In this document: positions 41,539 through 50,840 of the stretch, one piece after another
Numbering within the stretch: position 1 is the stretch's first letter
Layout: each line of letters opens with the position of its first letter
Source of the DNA: Streptomyces sp. Sge12
Lineage (GTDB): Bacteria; Actinomycetota; Actinomycetes; Streptomycetales; Streptomycetaceae
Length of the DNA: 64,000 bases
Reading direction: 5' to 3'
Assembly (NCBI RefSeq): GCF_002080455.1
Contig: NZ_CP020555.1
Coordinates: forward strand, 248,001 to 312,000
The notes under the pieces: generated by a model
Seen by the model: only the letters and a program-made list of their open reading frames with translations
Told to the model about the DNA's origin: nothing
Databases searched by the model: none
Position numbers and translations under genes: made by a program

Positions 41539-44304
41539 TCAGAGGGGGTCCACGTCCAGGAAGGCGGCGAAGGCGGCCTCGGTGTCGCCCGTGCCCCCGG
41601 GCAGCGCAAGTTCCGCCCAGATGACCTTGCCCTCGGGTGTGTAGCGGGTGCCCCAGTGCTCGCTGAGCTGCGCGACGAGGAACAGGCCCCGGCCGCCCTC
41701 GTCCGTGGTGGCGGCGTAGCGCAGGTGGGGGGCCGTGCTGCTGGCGTCCCACACCTCGCAGGTCAGGTTGTGGTCGTGGAGCAGGCGTACCCGTACGGGC
41801 CCCCTGCCGTGCCGCAGGGCGTTGGTGATCAGCTCGCTGAGGATCAGTTCCGTGGCGAAGCCGAGGTCGGTCAGGCCCCACTCGTCGAGCTTCTTGGCGG
41901 CGGCGTTGCGCATGGCTCCGACGGCGCTCGGCCGGAACGGTACGTCCCATTGGGCGACCCGGTCCGGGCCGAGCGTCTTGGTCCGGGCGATGAGCAGGGC
42001 CACGTCGTCGGTGGGGCGGGGCGGCAGCAGCATGTCGAGCACCGCCCGGCAGCTTTCGTGCGGGTCCCGGTCCGGGTGGCTGAGCGCCACCCGCAGCAGT
42101 TCCAGGCCCTCGCTGATGTCCCGGGTCCGCTCCTCGATCAGCCCGTCCGTGTACAGGACGAGCTGGCTGCCTTCCGCGAGGTCCAGCTCCGCGGTCTCGA
42201 AGGGCATGCCGCCCAGCCCGAGCGGGGGTCCGGCCGGCAGCTCCACGATCTCCGTGGTGCCGTCGGGGGCGACGACCAGCGGGGGCAGGTGGCCGGCCCG
42301 GGCCATCGTGCAGCGCTGGGACACCGGGTCGTAGATCGCGTACAGGCAGGTGGCGCCGAGTACGCCGCCGTTCACGTCGTCGCCCTCCCCGTCGTGGTCG
42401 ATGCGCTGTACGAGGTCGTCCAGGCGGGCCAGGATCTCGTCGGGGGGCAGGTCGAGGGAGGAGAAGTTGTGCACGGCGGTGCGCAGGCGCCCCATGGTGG
42501 CGGCGGCGTGCAGGCCGTGCCCGACGACGTCCCCGACGACCAGGGCCACGCGGCAGCCCGCCAGCGGGATGACGTCGAACCAGTCGCCGCCGACCCCGGA
42601 CTGCGCGGGCAGGTAGAAGTGCGCCACGTCCATGGCGCTCTGCTCGGGCAGGGCGCGCGGCAGCAGGCTGCGCTGGAGGGTCACGGCGAGGGCGTGTTCC
42701 CGGGTGTAGCGGCGGGCGTTGTCCATGCTGACGGCCGCGCGGGCGACGAGTTCCTCGGCCAGTGACAGCTCGTCCTCGTCGAAGGGCTCCTGCTTCTCCG
42801 ACCGCCAGAAGTTGACCACGCCGAGTACGACGCCCCGGGCCATCAGCGGGGCGGCGATGAGCGAATGGATGCCGTACTCGACGATGGCTCGGGCCCGCGG
42901 CGGGTCCTGGGCCTGCCAGCCCGGTGCCTCGGCCAGGTCGGGTACGAGCTCGGCCCGGCCGGTGCCGTAGCCGCGGGCCTGGGGGGTGGACGGCAGGAAG
43001 TCGATCAGTCGGCCGACGGGGTAGAGGGGGTGGTCGGAGCGGATGCCGTAGACCGCGGTGCGCCGCATGTCGGACCCGGCGCGGGGCTCCTCGCCGTCGA
43101 TGACCTGGTCGGCCAGGTCGACGGTGACGAAGTCTGCGAAGCGGGGGACGGCCACGGCGGCGAGTTCCTCGGCCGTGCGCACCACGTCGAGGCTGGTGCC
43201 GATGTCGCCGCCCGCGTCGTAGAGCAGCTTCAGGCGTCTGCGGGCCGTTTCCGCCCGGGTGGTCAGGACCTGCATCTCGGTGGAGTCGCGGATGGTGATG
43301 GCGGCGCCCTCGGGGCGGCCCCCGGGGTGGGTGGGCCGCTGGTTGACGACGAGCAGCCGGTCGCCGCTCTCCAGGACCTCGTCGGTGGCCTCCCGGCCGG
43401 AGAGCAGCAGGTCCGCCATCCGGCGGTCCAGGCCGGGTACGTCCGCGATGTGGCGTCCGTCGGCGTCCTCCGGCAGTCCGAGCAGGCGTTTGGCCTCGTC
43501 GTTGGCCAGCAGGAGCCGCCCCTCGCCGTCGGTGATCAGCACCCCCTCGCGGACGGCGTGGAGCACCGCGTCGTGGTGCTCGTACATGCGGGTCATCTCC
43601 TGCGTGCCGAGCCCGTGGGTCTGGCGGCGCAGGCGCCTGCTGATCAGGGCCGTGCCGACGGTGGCCAGGGCCAGGCCGGTGGCGATGGCGAGGAGGATGA
43701 CCGGGAGCTGGCGGTCGACGACGCCGGTGACGTTCTTGACCGTGAGGCCTGCGGACACGAGGCCGACGACCTTGCCGTCGGGCCCGGTGACCGGCACCAC
43801 GGCCTGGATCTCCTTGCCGAGCGGGCCGTCGACGCTCTCGGTGTGGACCTGGCCCTTCAGCGAGGGCTCGATGGTGCCGACGAAGCGTTTCCCGATGCGG
43901 TCGGGCTGGGGGTGGCTGTACCGGATGCCCTTGGTGTCCATGACCACGACGAAGTCCACCCCGGCGGCCTTGCGCGTGGTCTCGGCGAGGGGCTGGAGGA
44001 CCGCGGACGGGTCGGACGTCTTGAGGGTGTCCTGGAGGCCCAGGGAGTGGGCGAAGGTCTGGGCCACGGACACCGACCGGTTGCGGGCCTCGCGTTCGGT
44101 GTCGTGCTTCGACTGGAGGACCAGGGCCAGCAGGGCCCCGGCCGCGAGCAACACCACGATCGCCACCTGGAGGACGAATACCTGTCCGGCGACGCTCTTC
44201 TTCCGGTTGCCTAGCAGTGACCGCACCGACGTGCCCGGCACGGGTGGCGAGGAATGGTCACGAACCCAGTTGTAGCACTTCCGGGCCTCCAAGGCGCCCG
44301 GCAT
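41539..44304 (-). CDS. membrane sensor phosphatase: Cache-PAS-GAF-SpoIIE-HATPase
   Basis: 921 residues from the first ATG (44304); a start nearer VRSLLGNRKKS would trim 30. Two membrane helices (VFVLQVAIVVLLAAGALLAL, LPVILLAIATGLALATVGTA) flank an extracellular Cache-like sensor (VMDTKGIRYSHPQPDRIGKR) as in DcuS/CitA. Then come PAS, GAF, the PP2C/SpoIIE domain (GVGGDWFDVIPL, GDVVGHGLHAAATMG, VLYTDGLIEERTRD) and a C-terminal anti-sigma-type HATPase (LILSELITNALRHGRGP, DEGGRGLFLVAQLSEHWG). It thus combines phosphatase and anti-sigma kinase activities, controlling a partner-switching system in response to an external signal. Confidence 0.93.
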   Translation of the reverse strand: MPGALEARKCYNWVRDHSSPPVPGTSVRSLLGNRKKSVAGQVFVLQVAIVVLLAAGALLALVLQSKHDTEREARNRSVSVAQTFAHSLGLQDTLKTSDPSAVLQPLAETTRKAAGVDFVVVMDTKGIRYSHPQPDRIGKRFVGTIEPSLKGQVHTESVDGPLGKEIQAVVPVTGPDGKVVGLVSAGLTVKNVTGVVDRQLPVILLAIATGLALATVGTALISRRLRRQTHGLGTQEMTRMYEHHDAVLHAVREGVLITDGEGRLLLANDEAKRLLGLPEDADGRHIADVPGLDRRMADLLLSGREATDEVLESGDRLLVVNQRPTHPGGRPEGAAITIRDSTEMQVLTTRAETARRRLKLLYDAGGDIGTSLDVVRTAEELAAVAVPRFADFVTVDLADQVIDGEEPRAGSDMRRTAVYGIRSDHPLYPVGRLIDFLPSTPQARGYGTGRAELVPDLAEAPGWQAQDPPRARAIVEYGIHSLIAAPLMARGVVLGVVNFWRSEKQEPFDEDELSLAEELVARAAVSMDNARRYTREHALAVTLQRSLLPRALPEQSAMDVAHFYLPAQSGVGGDWFDVIPLAGCRVALVVGDVVGHGLHAAATMGRLRTAVHNFSSLDLPPDEILARLDDLVQRIDHDGEGDDVNGGVLGATCLYAIYDPVSQRCTMARAGHLPPLVVAPDGTTEIVELPAGPPLGLGGMPFETAELDLAEGSQLVLYTDGLIEERTRDISEGLELLRVALSHPDRDPHESCRAVLDMLLPPRPTDDVALLIARTKTLGPDRVAQWDVPFRPSAVGAMRNAAAKKLDEWGLTDLGFATELILSELITNALRHGRGPVRVRLLHDHNLTCEVWDASSTAPHLRYAATTDEGGRGLFLVAQLSEHWGTRYTPEGKVIWAELALPGGTGDTEAAFAAFLDVDPL

Positions 44305-44348
44305 GCACGATACGCGCCCGGATTGTCACCCCTTGTCCGCTGATTGCG

Positions 44349-46229
44349 TCAGTCGGCGTGACGCTCGTCCACGGCCTGGACGCCGTTCGCGGGGGCGCCG
44401 GACGGGTTCGGGGGCTGCGGGGTGGCACCGGGCGTGGAGCCAGGTGTGGCGCCCGGGGTGGCGCCGGGGGTGGCGCCCGCGGTCGCGTCCGGGGAGCCCT
44501 CAGGAGCCCCCTCCGGGGTGCAGGTGACCTCGTCGCGCGGCGTGTAGTGGGTCGTGAAGTCCTCGCGCCGGACTTCCTCGCCGCCCTGGACGAAGACCCG
44601 GCCGACGGCGACGTCGAAGCCCTCCAGCGGAGTCTGGGCCTCGCACGTCTCGCCGCTGCCGGTGCGCTTGCCGGGCGGGGTGACGTTGGTGCGCGGCCCC
44701 TTGGTCGCGCGTATCTCGTCGTACTTCTTCGTACCGAGGAGGGAGATCGTCAGCGAGGTGTCGGTGGACTGTGCCTGGATGTACAGGGGGTGACCGGTGT
44801 CGTTGACCCACCGCAGGTCGAGGGTGCCCCAGGCGACGGTCGCCTCCCGGCCCTCGGGGTACCGCTCGATGTAGAAGGAGTGGGCCCCGTGCTCGACGGT
44901 CTTGACGCCCGCGAAGAACGCGGCGTTGTACATGGTCGTGGCGACCGCCGAGACACCGCCGCCGGGCGATTTCACGTACTGGCCGTCATTGATCATGATG
45001 CCGTCGACGAAGCCGTTCTCGGGGGTGCGCTCACCGACCGTGCGGTTGAAGCTCCACTCCTCCCCCGGCATGACGACGGAGCCGTTGATGAGCTCCACGG
45101 CGCGGCCGATGTTGGTGGTGCGGTAGGGGGCGGCCGGGAAGTTCACGGTGAAGGAGGAGACCTTCTCCTTGATCCCGAGGCGCCGCGCCTCCTCGCCGGT
45201 GAAGTCCGGTTCGACGGCGACGGTGGCGACCTCGGCGCTGCGGGCCGCGCCCGTGCGGGTCAGCAGCGGCAGCACGGCCCGGCCGAGCGCCTCCTGCGTG
45301 ACCTGTCGCCCCTCACGGCCGAGGTCGGCGATCACCACGCGGCCGTCCGCGCCGAGGCGGGGCGCGGCATCGCGCGGCGGGTGGGTGACCTCGTCGATCG
45401 GCCGGGCCACGGCCGGGTCGGCGAGCAGGCCCTTGGAGTCGAGGTCGGGTACGAGGCGGCCCTGTGCGTCGGCCCGCATCTTCAGGTGCTCGCCGAGGAC
45501 GGCGGGGGGTATGGACAGGCTCTTCCCGGCGACGGTGAGGTTGACGGGCCCGGACATCGCCGGCTGGGCGAACTGGCGCATGGCCCGTTCGGTCTCCTGC
45601 GCGTCGACCCGGGGCTCGGTGCGCTTCACGGGCAGGACGACCGGATCTGCGGCCGGCCGCAGATAGGCGTCACGGAGGGTGTCGAGGGCCTTGTCCTCGA
45701 CGAGGGAGACGCCGGTCAGCGGGGCGACGGCCTTCGCCGCGCCCTTCTCGAAGCCGATCACCCCGTCGCGGACCTGCTGCTCGGCGGCCTTGCCGAGGCG
45801 GTCGACCGCGGCCCGGGCGGTCTGCTCGTTCATGCGGATCACGGGTGCCACGTCGCGGTCGGCCGAGGTGAAGAGACTGCCGATCACGGTGACCGGGCCG
45901 TATCCGGTGCGTACGGCGCTGTCGAGGGTCGCATCGGTGTCGAGCGAGAGCCCCAGCGCGGCGGGGTCGGCCTTCTCCACGCGGTCGCCGATCTTCACGG
46001 CGATCGGTGCGGCCGCGGTGGGCCCGAGCTCGCGGGTCAGCGCCCGGCGGGCCTCGGCGCGGCTCATGCCGCCGATGTCCACGCCCAGGACGTGCGTGCC
46101 CTGGTCGATGTCGCCACCGACCGCGAAGGCCGTCCCGTAGAGGCCGCCCAGCCCCAGTACGACGGCTCCTCCGGCCACCAGGGGCAGAGTGATCCGTCGG
46201 TTGCCGGCCCAGCTGCGCACGCGTCCCAT
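44349..46229 (-). CDS. VanW family cell-envelope protein
   Basis: 626 residues from ATG 46229 with GGGAGAG upstream. An N-terminal membrane anchor (LPLVAGGAVVLGLGGLYGTA) precedes two peptidoglycan-binding_4/YoaR-type modules (about 50-330) and the VanW domain (about 385-510: GEEWSFNRTVGERTPENGF, GGGVSAVATTMYNAAFFAGV, RYPEGREATVAWGTLDLRW). A G5-like strand region and a C-terminal ATPGATPGATPGSTPG repeat end the protein. Extracellular, probably peptidoglycan-associated. Divergent from the Ser/Thr kinase gene. Confidence 0.88.
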   Translation of the reverse strand: MGRVRSWAGNRRITLPLVAGGAVVLGLGGLYGTAFAVGGDIDQGTHVLGVDIGGMSRAEARRALTRELGPTAAAPIAVKIGDRVEKADPAALGLSLDTDATLDSAVRTGYGPVTVIGSLFTSADRDVAPVIRMNEQTARAAVDRLGKAAEQQVRDGVIGFEKGAAKAVAPLTGVSLVEDKALDTLRDAYLRPAADPVVLPVKRTEPRVDAQETERAMRQFAQPAMSGPVNLTVAGKSLSIPPAVLGEHLKMRADAQGRLVPDLDSKGLLADPAVARPIDEVTHPPRDAAPRLGADGRVVIADLGREGRQVTQEALGRAVLPLLTRTGAARSAEVATVAVEPDFTGEEARRLGIKEKVSSFTVNFPAAPYRTTNIGRAVELINGSVVMPGEEWSFNRTVGERTPENGFVDGIMINDGQYVKSPGGGVSAVATTMYNAAFFAGVKTVEHGAHSFYIERYPEGREATVAWGTLDLRWVNDTGHPLYIQAQSTDTSLTISLLGTKKYDEIRATKGPRTNVTPPGKRTGSGETCEAQTPLEGFDVAVGRVFVQGGEEVRREDFTTHYTPRDEVTCTPEGAPEGSPDATAGATPGATPGATPGSTPGATPQPPNPSGAPANGVQAVDERHAD

Positions 46230-46537
46230 ATCTCTCCCGTGGCGCCGGCCGGTCTCCCGGACGACGCGGGCCGCAACGGCAGCCATATACGACAATTACC
46301 GCACATAATGATCCTTGCTGAGCGCCCGATTTTGGGCTGAATGTAATGGTTCTCACGATTCTCACCCCCTGCGCACCCCCGCTCACCGTCCGCACTGTCC
46401 GGGCCTCCTGCGCCCGCATGTACAGGGGCCGCCGGGCTGAAATCCGGATCAACTCGGCGCAGGGGGACCCGCGTTGCCGTCCCGGGATCATCGGGGCTAG
46501 ATTTCTGGAAACTCTTTCCAATTCGAGCGGGGCTGAC
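46230..46537. other. 308-bp divergent spacer
   Basis: Separates the VanW and kinase genes. It is AT-richer near 46285-46345 (ACAATTACCGCACATAATG), a plausible promoter zone for both directions. The frame of the kinase is open from ATG 46346 but this stretch lacks coding character. No other gene or structured element seen. Confidence 0.5.
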
Positions 46538-48361
46538 GTGTTAGAGCTGACGGGGAGCGGAGCCGAACCGCTGCAGGCGGGAGACCCGCGCCGGATCGGG
46601 TCGATCCCGCTGGCGGGCCGGCTCGGCGCCGGAGGCATGGGGCGGGTGTACCTCGGGATCCGCGAGGGCCGGTACGTCGCCGTCAAGCAACTGCTGCCCT
46701 CCGTCGTCGGCGAGGACCAGGACTTCCTGCGCCGCTTCGGACACGAACTGGACAACCTCGCCCGGCTGCCCGCGGACGCCACCGCGCCCTTGCTGGACAG
46801 CGACCGCACCGCCGCTCCCCCGTGGTTCGCCACCGCGTACATCCCCGGGCTCACCCTGCGGGAGGCGATCGCCCTGCACGGCGGCCCGCTGCCCGCCCAG
46901 GCGCTGTGGCTGCTGCTGAGGGAGGCCGCGGCGGGGCTGGCGGCGGTGCACGCGCTGGACATGGTGCACCGGGACCTCAAGCCGTCCAACGTGATGCTGA
47001 CGCTCGACGGCCTCACCCTCATCGACTTCGGCGTGGCCCGGGCCGCGGAGCAGAGCCAGCTGACCCGGACCGGCATGGTCGTGGGCACGCCCGCATACAT
47101 GGCGCCCGAACAGGCTTCGGGGCGGCGGCGGTTGAGCGGCGCCACCGATGTGTTCGCACTGGGCTCCGTACTCGCGTACGCGGCGTGCGGTCAGCCGCCC
47201 TTCGGCGACGAGTCCGGGCACGGCGTGCTGTACCGCATCGTCCACGAGGAACCCGACCTGGACCCCCTGCGGGAGCTGGAGCCGGACCTCGCCGACCTGG
47301 TCGCGGCCTGCCTCGACAAGGACCCGGAAGGCCGGCCCACCGCCGCGGAGCTGCTCGAACGCGCCTGCGCACACGGTCCGTTCGCCGCCCCCCTGTGGCC
47401 GCGGGCCATCGCCGAGCGCCTGGCCGAGCGGGCCGCCTTCGCCGCGAAGGTGCCGGAGATCGACGTACCGACGATCCCGCTCGCCGGGGAAAAGCCGGAA
47501 GCGGAAGCGGAACCGGACTCTGCTGCGACCCCGGGGCCCGTCGCCCTCGCTCCCCCGGCCACGGCCCGGCCGGAGCGGGCCGAGCGCCGGCGCCGGACCC
47601 GCGTGCTCCTCGCCGTCGTGCCCGTGGTCGTGGTCGCGGGCGGTACGACCCTCGCCATCCAGCACCTCCCGTACACCTCCGCGCCGCGGGCCGGAGCCGG
47701 AAGCACCCCCTCCACCCAGGTCACCGCGCCGGTCGGCCCGACGGCGCCGGCGGCGGCAGCAGGCAGCCCCTCGGGTACGGCGTCACCCGCGCAGCCGCCC
47801 GCACAGGACCCGGCGCAGGCCGGTACGGGCAGCCCCCCGGCCGCGGTCGGCACCGGCCCCGGCGGCGGGGCGCAACCCGGCTCGGGCAACGCCGGCAACT
47901 CCGGCAACCCCGCGAACGCCGGTGGCGCCGGCGGCACGCGCCCCTCCAACGGCGGTACGTCCACGGCCCCCACCGCCCCGGCACCCCCCGCACCGCCCGC
48001 CTCCGGCACCTTCCGCTTCAGCAACGGCAACAACAGCAAGTGCATCACGCAGGTCTTCGGATCCTCGGACTTCGGCGACTGCGCGGACGGGAGCGCCCGG
48101 TGGACGGTCCAGGGCCGACCGGACGGCAGCTTCAAGCTCGTCAACCAGCAGAGCGGCAGCTGCCTGTACGCCAACATGCTCGGCCAGGCGGTCTTCGTCG
48201 GCGACTGCGCCCAGGACACGGCCCGCCTGTGGCGCACCGGGTCGGGCGGCAGCCTCCGCAACGACTACAACGGAGGCTGCCTCGACCTGGGCATGAGCAG
48301 CGGCCTGGTCACCAAGTCCTGCGGCGGCGAAGCATCGCAGCGCTGGACGCGGCAGAACTAG
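46538..48361 (+). CDS. receptor Ser/Thr kinase with ricin-like ectodomain
   Basis: 607 residues from GTG 46538. Kinase domain: GRLGAGGMGRVYLG, Lys50 in AVKQL, HRDLKPSNVM near 144, IDFGVARA near 162 and GTPAYMAPEQASG. A single membrane helix (VLLAVVPVVVVAGGTTLAI, about 355-376) leads to a Pro/Ala/Gly-rich linker and a C-terminal beta-trefoil-like, ricin-B-type domain (about 488-607; GSCLYANMLGQAVFVGDCAQ, GGCLDLGMSSGLVTKSC) with paired Cys. The ectodomain suggests sensing of a carbohydrate or wall component instead of the usual PASTA repeats. The stop TAG abuts the left end of a mobile element. Confidence 0.9.
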   Translation: MLELTGSGAEPLQAGDPRRIGSIPLAGRLGAGGMGRVYLGIREGRYVAVKQLLPSVVGEDQDFLRRFGHELDNLARLPADATAPLLDSDRTAAPPWFATAYIPGLTLREAIALHGGPLPAQALWLLLREAAAGLAAVHALDMVHRDLKPSNVMLTLDGLTLIDFGVARAAEQSQLTRTGMVVGTPAYMAPEQASGRRRLSGATDVFALGSVLAYAACGQPPFGDESGHGVLYRIVHEEPDLDPLRELEPDLADLVAACLDKDPEGRPTAAELLERACAHGPFAAPLWPRAIAERLAERAAFAAKVPEIDVPTIPLAGEKPEAEAEPDSAATPGPVALAPPATARPERAERRRRTRVLLAVVPVVVVAGGTTLAIQHLPYTSAPRAGAGSTPSTQVTAPVGPTAPAAAAGSPSGTASPAQPPAQDPAQAGTGSPPAAVGTGPGGGAQPGSGNAGNSGNPANAGGAGGTRPSNGGTSTAPTAPAPPAPPASGTFRFSNGNNSKCITQVFGSSDFGDCADGSARWTVQGRPDGSFKLVNQQSGSCLYANMLGQAVFVGDCAQDTARLWRTGSGGSLRNDYNGGCLDLGMSSGLVTKSCGGEASQRWTRQN

Positions 48362-48398
48362 GCCGTTTCGTTCGGATCATCTGATCGTTGGTTCGGGT

Positions 48399-48836
48399 GT
48401 GCCATTGAGTGACGCGCAGTGGGCGCGGATCGAGCCGTTGCTTCCGGACCGGACGCCGAAACGAGGTGGTCGATGGAGGGATCACCGCGAGGTGATCGAT
48501 GGGATCGCTTTCAAGTTCCAGAGCGGATCGCAGTGGGTCCACCTGCCGGAGAGGTACGGCAACTGGAGGGGTGTCTACAACCGGCTGCGGATGTGGGCCG
48601 CCGACGGCACCTGGGAGCGGGTGTTGACCGCGCTCATGGCACAGGCCGACGCGGATGAGGACCTGAACTGGGCCGTTTCGGTGGACTCCACGATCGTGCG
48701 TGCTCACCAGCACGCGGCCGGGGCCCGTAAAAGAGGGGCTCCGACAGGCTAGCCTGACGACCATGCCATCGGCCGGTCCCGCGGCGGGCTGACCACGAAG
48801 ATTCATCTCGCAGCCGAAGCGCAATGCCGGCCCCTA
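48399..48836 (+). pseudogene. IS5-family transposase, 5' part
   Basis: Starts at GTG 48399: MPLSDAQWARIEPLLPDRTP, the DUF4096 domain, then VSVDSTIVRAHQHAAGARKR with the first catalytic Asp. TAG at 48750-48752 replaces what is normally a Glu codon (APTG-E-PDDHAIGRSRGG), after which the same frame continues with PDDHAIGRSRGGLTTKIHLA up to the insertion of the inner element inside a Leu codon. Confidence 0.88.
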
Positions 48837-48941
48837 AGGGCTGTCCCGTAACTGCTGCTTGCCACAGGGGCTGAGCCTTTCCCCGTGCTGGGTTCCAACG
48901 AGCCCGGGGAGGGTGTCAGTGGGCGAGGGCACACTGACTGC

Positions 48942-49529
48942 ATGATCACCTCTTCATCCACCGCCGACGATGCCTCCCACCCCTCCCCTATCTGGGTGGA
49001 GTCGATGGGCGGCCCTCTGATCGTCGTCCCCGTCTCCGCCCTGGCTTCCTGGGGCGGGTGCACGGAGGATGGTCTTATGGCGGGAGACGCCACCGCCCCA
49101 GACGACTACGACCGGGCCTGTGCGGTGGACGATCTGGCCGGTGTGATCCCCATCGACGAGAACGGTGCGCAGGCACTGGTGCTGGCGGATGAGCCGGCGA
49201 CCAGCTGCTATCTGCCCCAGCACCGAGCATTCCTGCGGTGGCGCGCTGCCGACTCCGAGGCCGGACTGAGAGCCGCGGCGGACACGGTCCTTGCAGACCC
49301 GGCCACGATGTGGGAGGAGTGCGGCACCTGGGCCTCGGACGGTCCGGCGGTGCTCATGGACTCCGCCGAAGCGGGTTCCGACCTGGGCATCGAGTACCCC
49401 GATGGTGGGATGCCCGCCGAGGCGCCGGTCTCACTGCCCGCCGGCCGCTGGAGGGTCCGCGCCACGCAGGCCGAGGTGGACGAGGAGAACTGGGTCGGCC
49501 TGGTCCAGCTCCTGCCCGCTGAATCCTGA
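48942..49529 (+). CDS. Imm21-like immunity protein, passenger in the IS
   Basis: 195 residues from ATG 48942. The sequence IWVESMGGPLIVVPVSALAS followed by WGGCTE, DDYDRACAVDDLAGVIPI, ALVLADEPATSCYLPQHRAF and WEECGTWASDGPAVLMDSAE is what I recall of the Imm21 family of polymorphic-toxin immunity proteins (cytosolic). No toxin gene lies in the element or next to it. It sits between the left inverted repeat and the 3' end of the transposase gene, so it moves with the element. Start choice: an upstream in-frame start exists but overlaps the terminal region. Confidence 0.72.
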   Translation: MITSSSTADDASHPSPIWVESMGGPLIVVPVSALASWGGCTEDGLMAGDATAPDDYDRACAVDDLAGVIPIDENGAQALVLADEPATSCYLPQHRAFLRWRAADSEAGLRAAADTVLADPATMWEECGTWASDGPAVLMDSAEAGSDLGIEYPDGGMPAEAPVSLPAGRWRVRATQAEVDEENWVGLVQLLPAES

Positions 49530-49556
49530 ACGGACAGTACTTCTGGCTCGGTGCGG

Positions 49557-50339
49557 TCAGCCGCGGCGCGCAAGGTTGTGCAGATGAGCAATGCCGAGCA
49601 TCGCGTGGTGCACGCCATCGCCCTTGAGGCGGCAGTCACGCAGGATCTTCCAGTTCTTCATCCGGGCAAGAGCATGCTCGACCCGAGCGCGGACCATGCG
49701 GTGAGAGGCGTTGTGATCTTCCTTCCAGGCGGGCAGTTCGCTCTGCCCAGGGGCGCGGCGGTGCGGGATGACAAGTCCGGTACCCCGATAGCCACCGTCG
49801 GCGATCACTACGGTGTTCCCGACGGCGGCCTTCGCCCCGGATAGCCCCCATGCCTTGCAGTCATTGCGGTTGCCTGGCAACGGTCGGCCGACCAGAACCA
49901 CCAGTTGGGTGTCGGCGTCGACGACCACCTGGTGATTCCTCGAGTAGCGGTAGTTCTTGGACCGCTCCGCCACCGCGTGGTCGCGGGTGGGAACCAGAGT
50001 GCCGTCCACGATGAGCACGGCGTCCTTGCGAAACTGCTTACGGGGCCCGAACGCGAGAAGAGGCCCGACCTGCCTGACGATGCGGCCTGCTGCGGACTTC
50101 GAGACACCGAAGAGCGGAGCGAGCTGGCGCAGCGTGAGGTTAGTACGCCAGTACGCAGCCACCAGAAGCACCCGGTCCTCCAGTGGAATCCCCCACGGCC
50201 GGCCCCGCCGAGCGATGTCGGCGCCTCCGCGCCGCAGCGCACGCACCACCCGGTTGAACTGGCGCGGAGCCACACCAGTGAACGGGGCTATCCAGGACGG
50301 CTCGGACGCTGTGATCACGCATGACACGGTCGAGATCAT
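49557..50339 (-). CDS. IS5-family transposase of the inner element
   Basis: 260 residues, apparently intact, starting at ATG 50339, 17 bases inside the right inverted repeat. An N-terminal helix-turn-helix (LTLRQLAPLFGVSKSAAGRI) is followed by the DDE_Tnp_4 domain: LIVDGTLVPT (first Asp), VVIADGGYRGTG (second Asp) and RARVEHALARMKNWKILRDC (Glu). The length is normal for this group, so the element may still be mobile. Confidence 0.9.
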   Translation of the reverse strand: MISTVSCVITASEPSWIAPFTGVAPRQFNRVVRALRRGGADIARRGRPWGIPLEDRVLLVAAYWRTNLTLRQLAPLFGVSKSAAGRIVRQVGPLLAFGPRKQFRKDAVLIVDGTLVPTRDHAVAERSKNYRYSRNHQVVVDADTQLVVLVGRPLPGNRNDCKAWGLSGAKAAVGNTVVIADGGYRGTGLVIPHRRAPGQSELPAWKEDHNASHRMVRARVEHALARMKNWKILRDCRLKGDGVHHAMLGIAHLHNLARRG

Positions 50340-50370
50340 CGCAGGGCAAGATCACTTACGGGACAGCCCT

Positions 50371-50780
50371 TAGCCTTCGTTCTCATCGCCGGACAGGCCG
50401 GTGATGCGCCCGCCTTCACGCACGTGATGGCCCGCCTGCGCGTCCCACGCCGCTGTGGGCGGCCGCGCACCAGGCCGGACGTACTCCTGGCCGACAAGGC
50501 CTACTCCTCACGCGCCATTCGCGACTACCTGCGCAAGCGCGGCATCCGGGCGGTGATCCCCATCCCGGCGGACCAGCGGGGCCACCGCCTGCGTCGGGGC
50601 AGCCGGGGAGGCAGGCCCCCGGCCTTTGACCGCGAGACCTACAAGCAGCGCAACACCGTCGAACGGTGCATCAACCGCCTGAAGCAGTGGCGCGGCATCG
50701 CCACCCGCTACGAGAAGACCGCCACTGCCTACCTCGCCGGGCTCCACATCGCGGGCATCTTCCTCTGGTCCGCGAGGTGA
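50371..50780 (+). pseudogene. IS5-family transposase, 3' part
   Basis: Continues the frame broken at 48836: AFVLIAGQAGDAPAFTHVMA, LLADKAYSSRAIRDYLRKRG (second catalytic Asp), RQTYK-type region with NTVERCINRLKQWRGIATRY (catalytic Glu) and the normal end AGIFLWSAR before TGA 50780. It has no start of its own. Confidence 0.88.
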
Positions 50781-50840
50781 GGCCATATCTCTGAGGCCCC
50801 CCGCACACACGCCAGGCCGACCGGAGGGCACACTGCCTAG

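Larger units (their letters stand above)
48837..50370. mobile_element. inner IS5-family element with passenger gene (1534 bp)
   Basis: Bounded by AGGGCTGTCCCGTAA (48837-48851) and its exact reverse complement TTACGGGACAGCCCT (50356-50370); matching continues imperfectly (TG, then CTTGCC) for about 30 bp. The TA at 48835-48836 is duplicated at 50371-50372, so a 2-bp target duplication is likely; removing the element restores the host reading frame exactly (CGG CCC CTA GCC TTC). It contains a leftward transposase gene and a rightward Imm21-like gene. No internal copy of the terminal repeat is visible between these genes. Confidence 0.85.
48362..50780 (+). mobile_element. IS5-family element, inactivated and interrupted
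   Basis: Begins directly after the kinase stop codon with GGCCGTTTCGTTCGGATCAT, an end sequence typical of this Streptomyces IS5 group, and carries a transposase of the DUF4096/IS427-like group. It is split by the inner element at 48837-50370, and the transposase also has a nonsense codon. I could not identify a matching inverted repeat to the right of 50780, so the right end may be lost; the end coordinate given is the transposase stop. The inside is visibly less GC-rich than the flanks. Confidence 0.75.
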
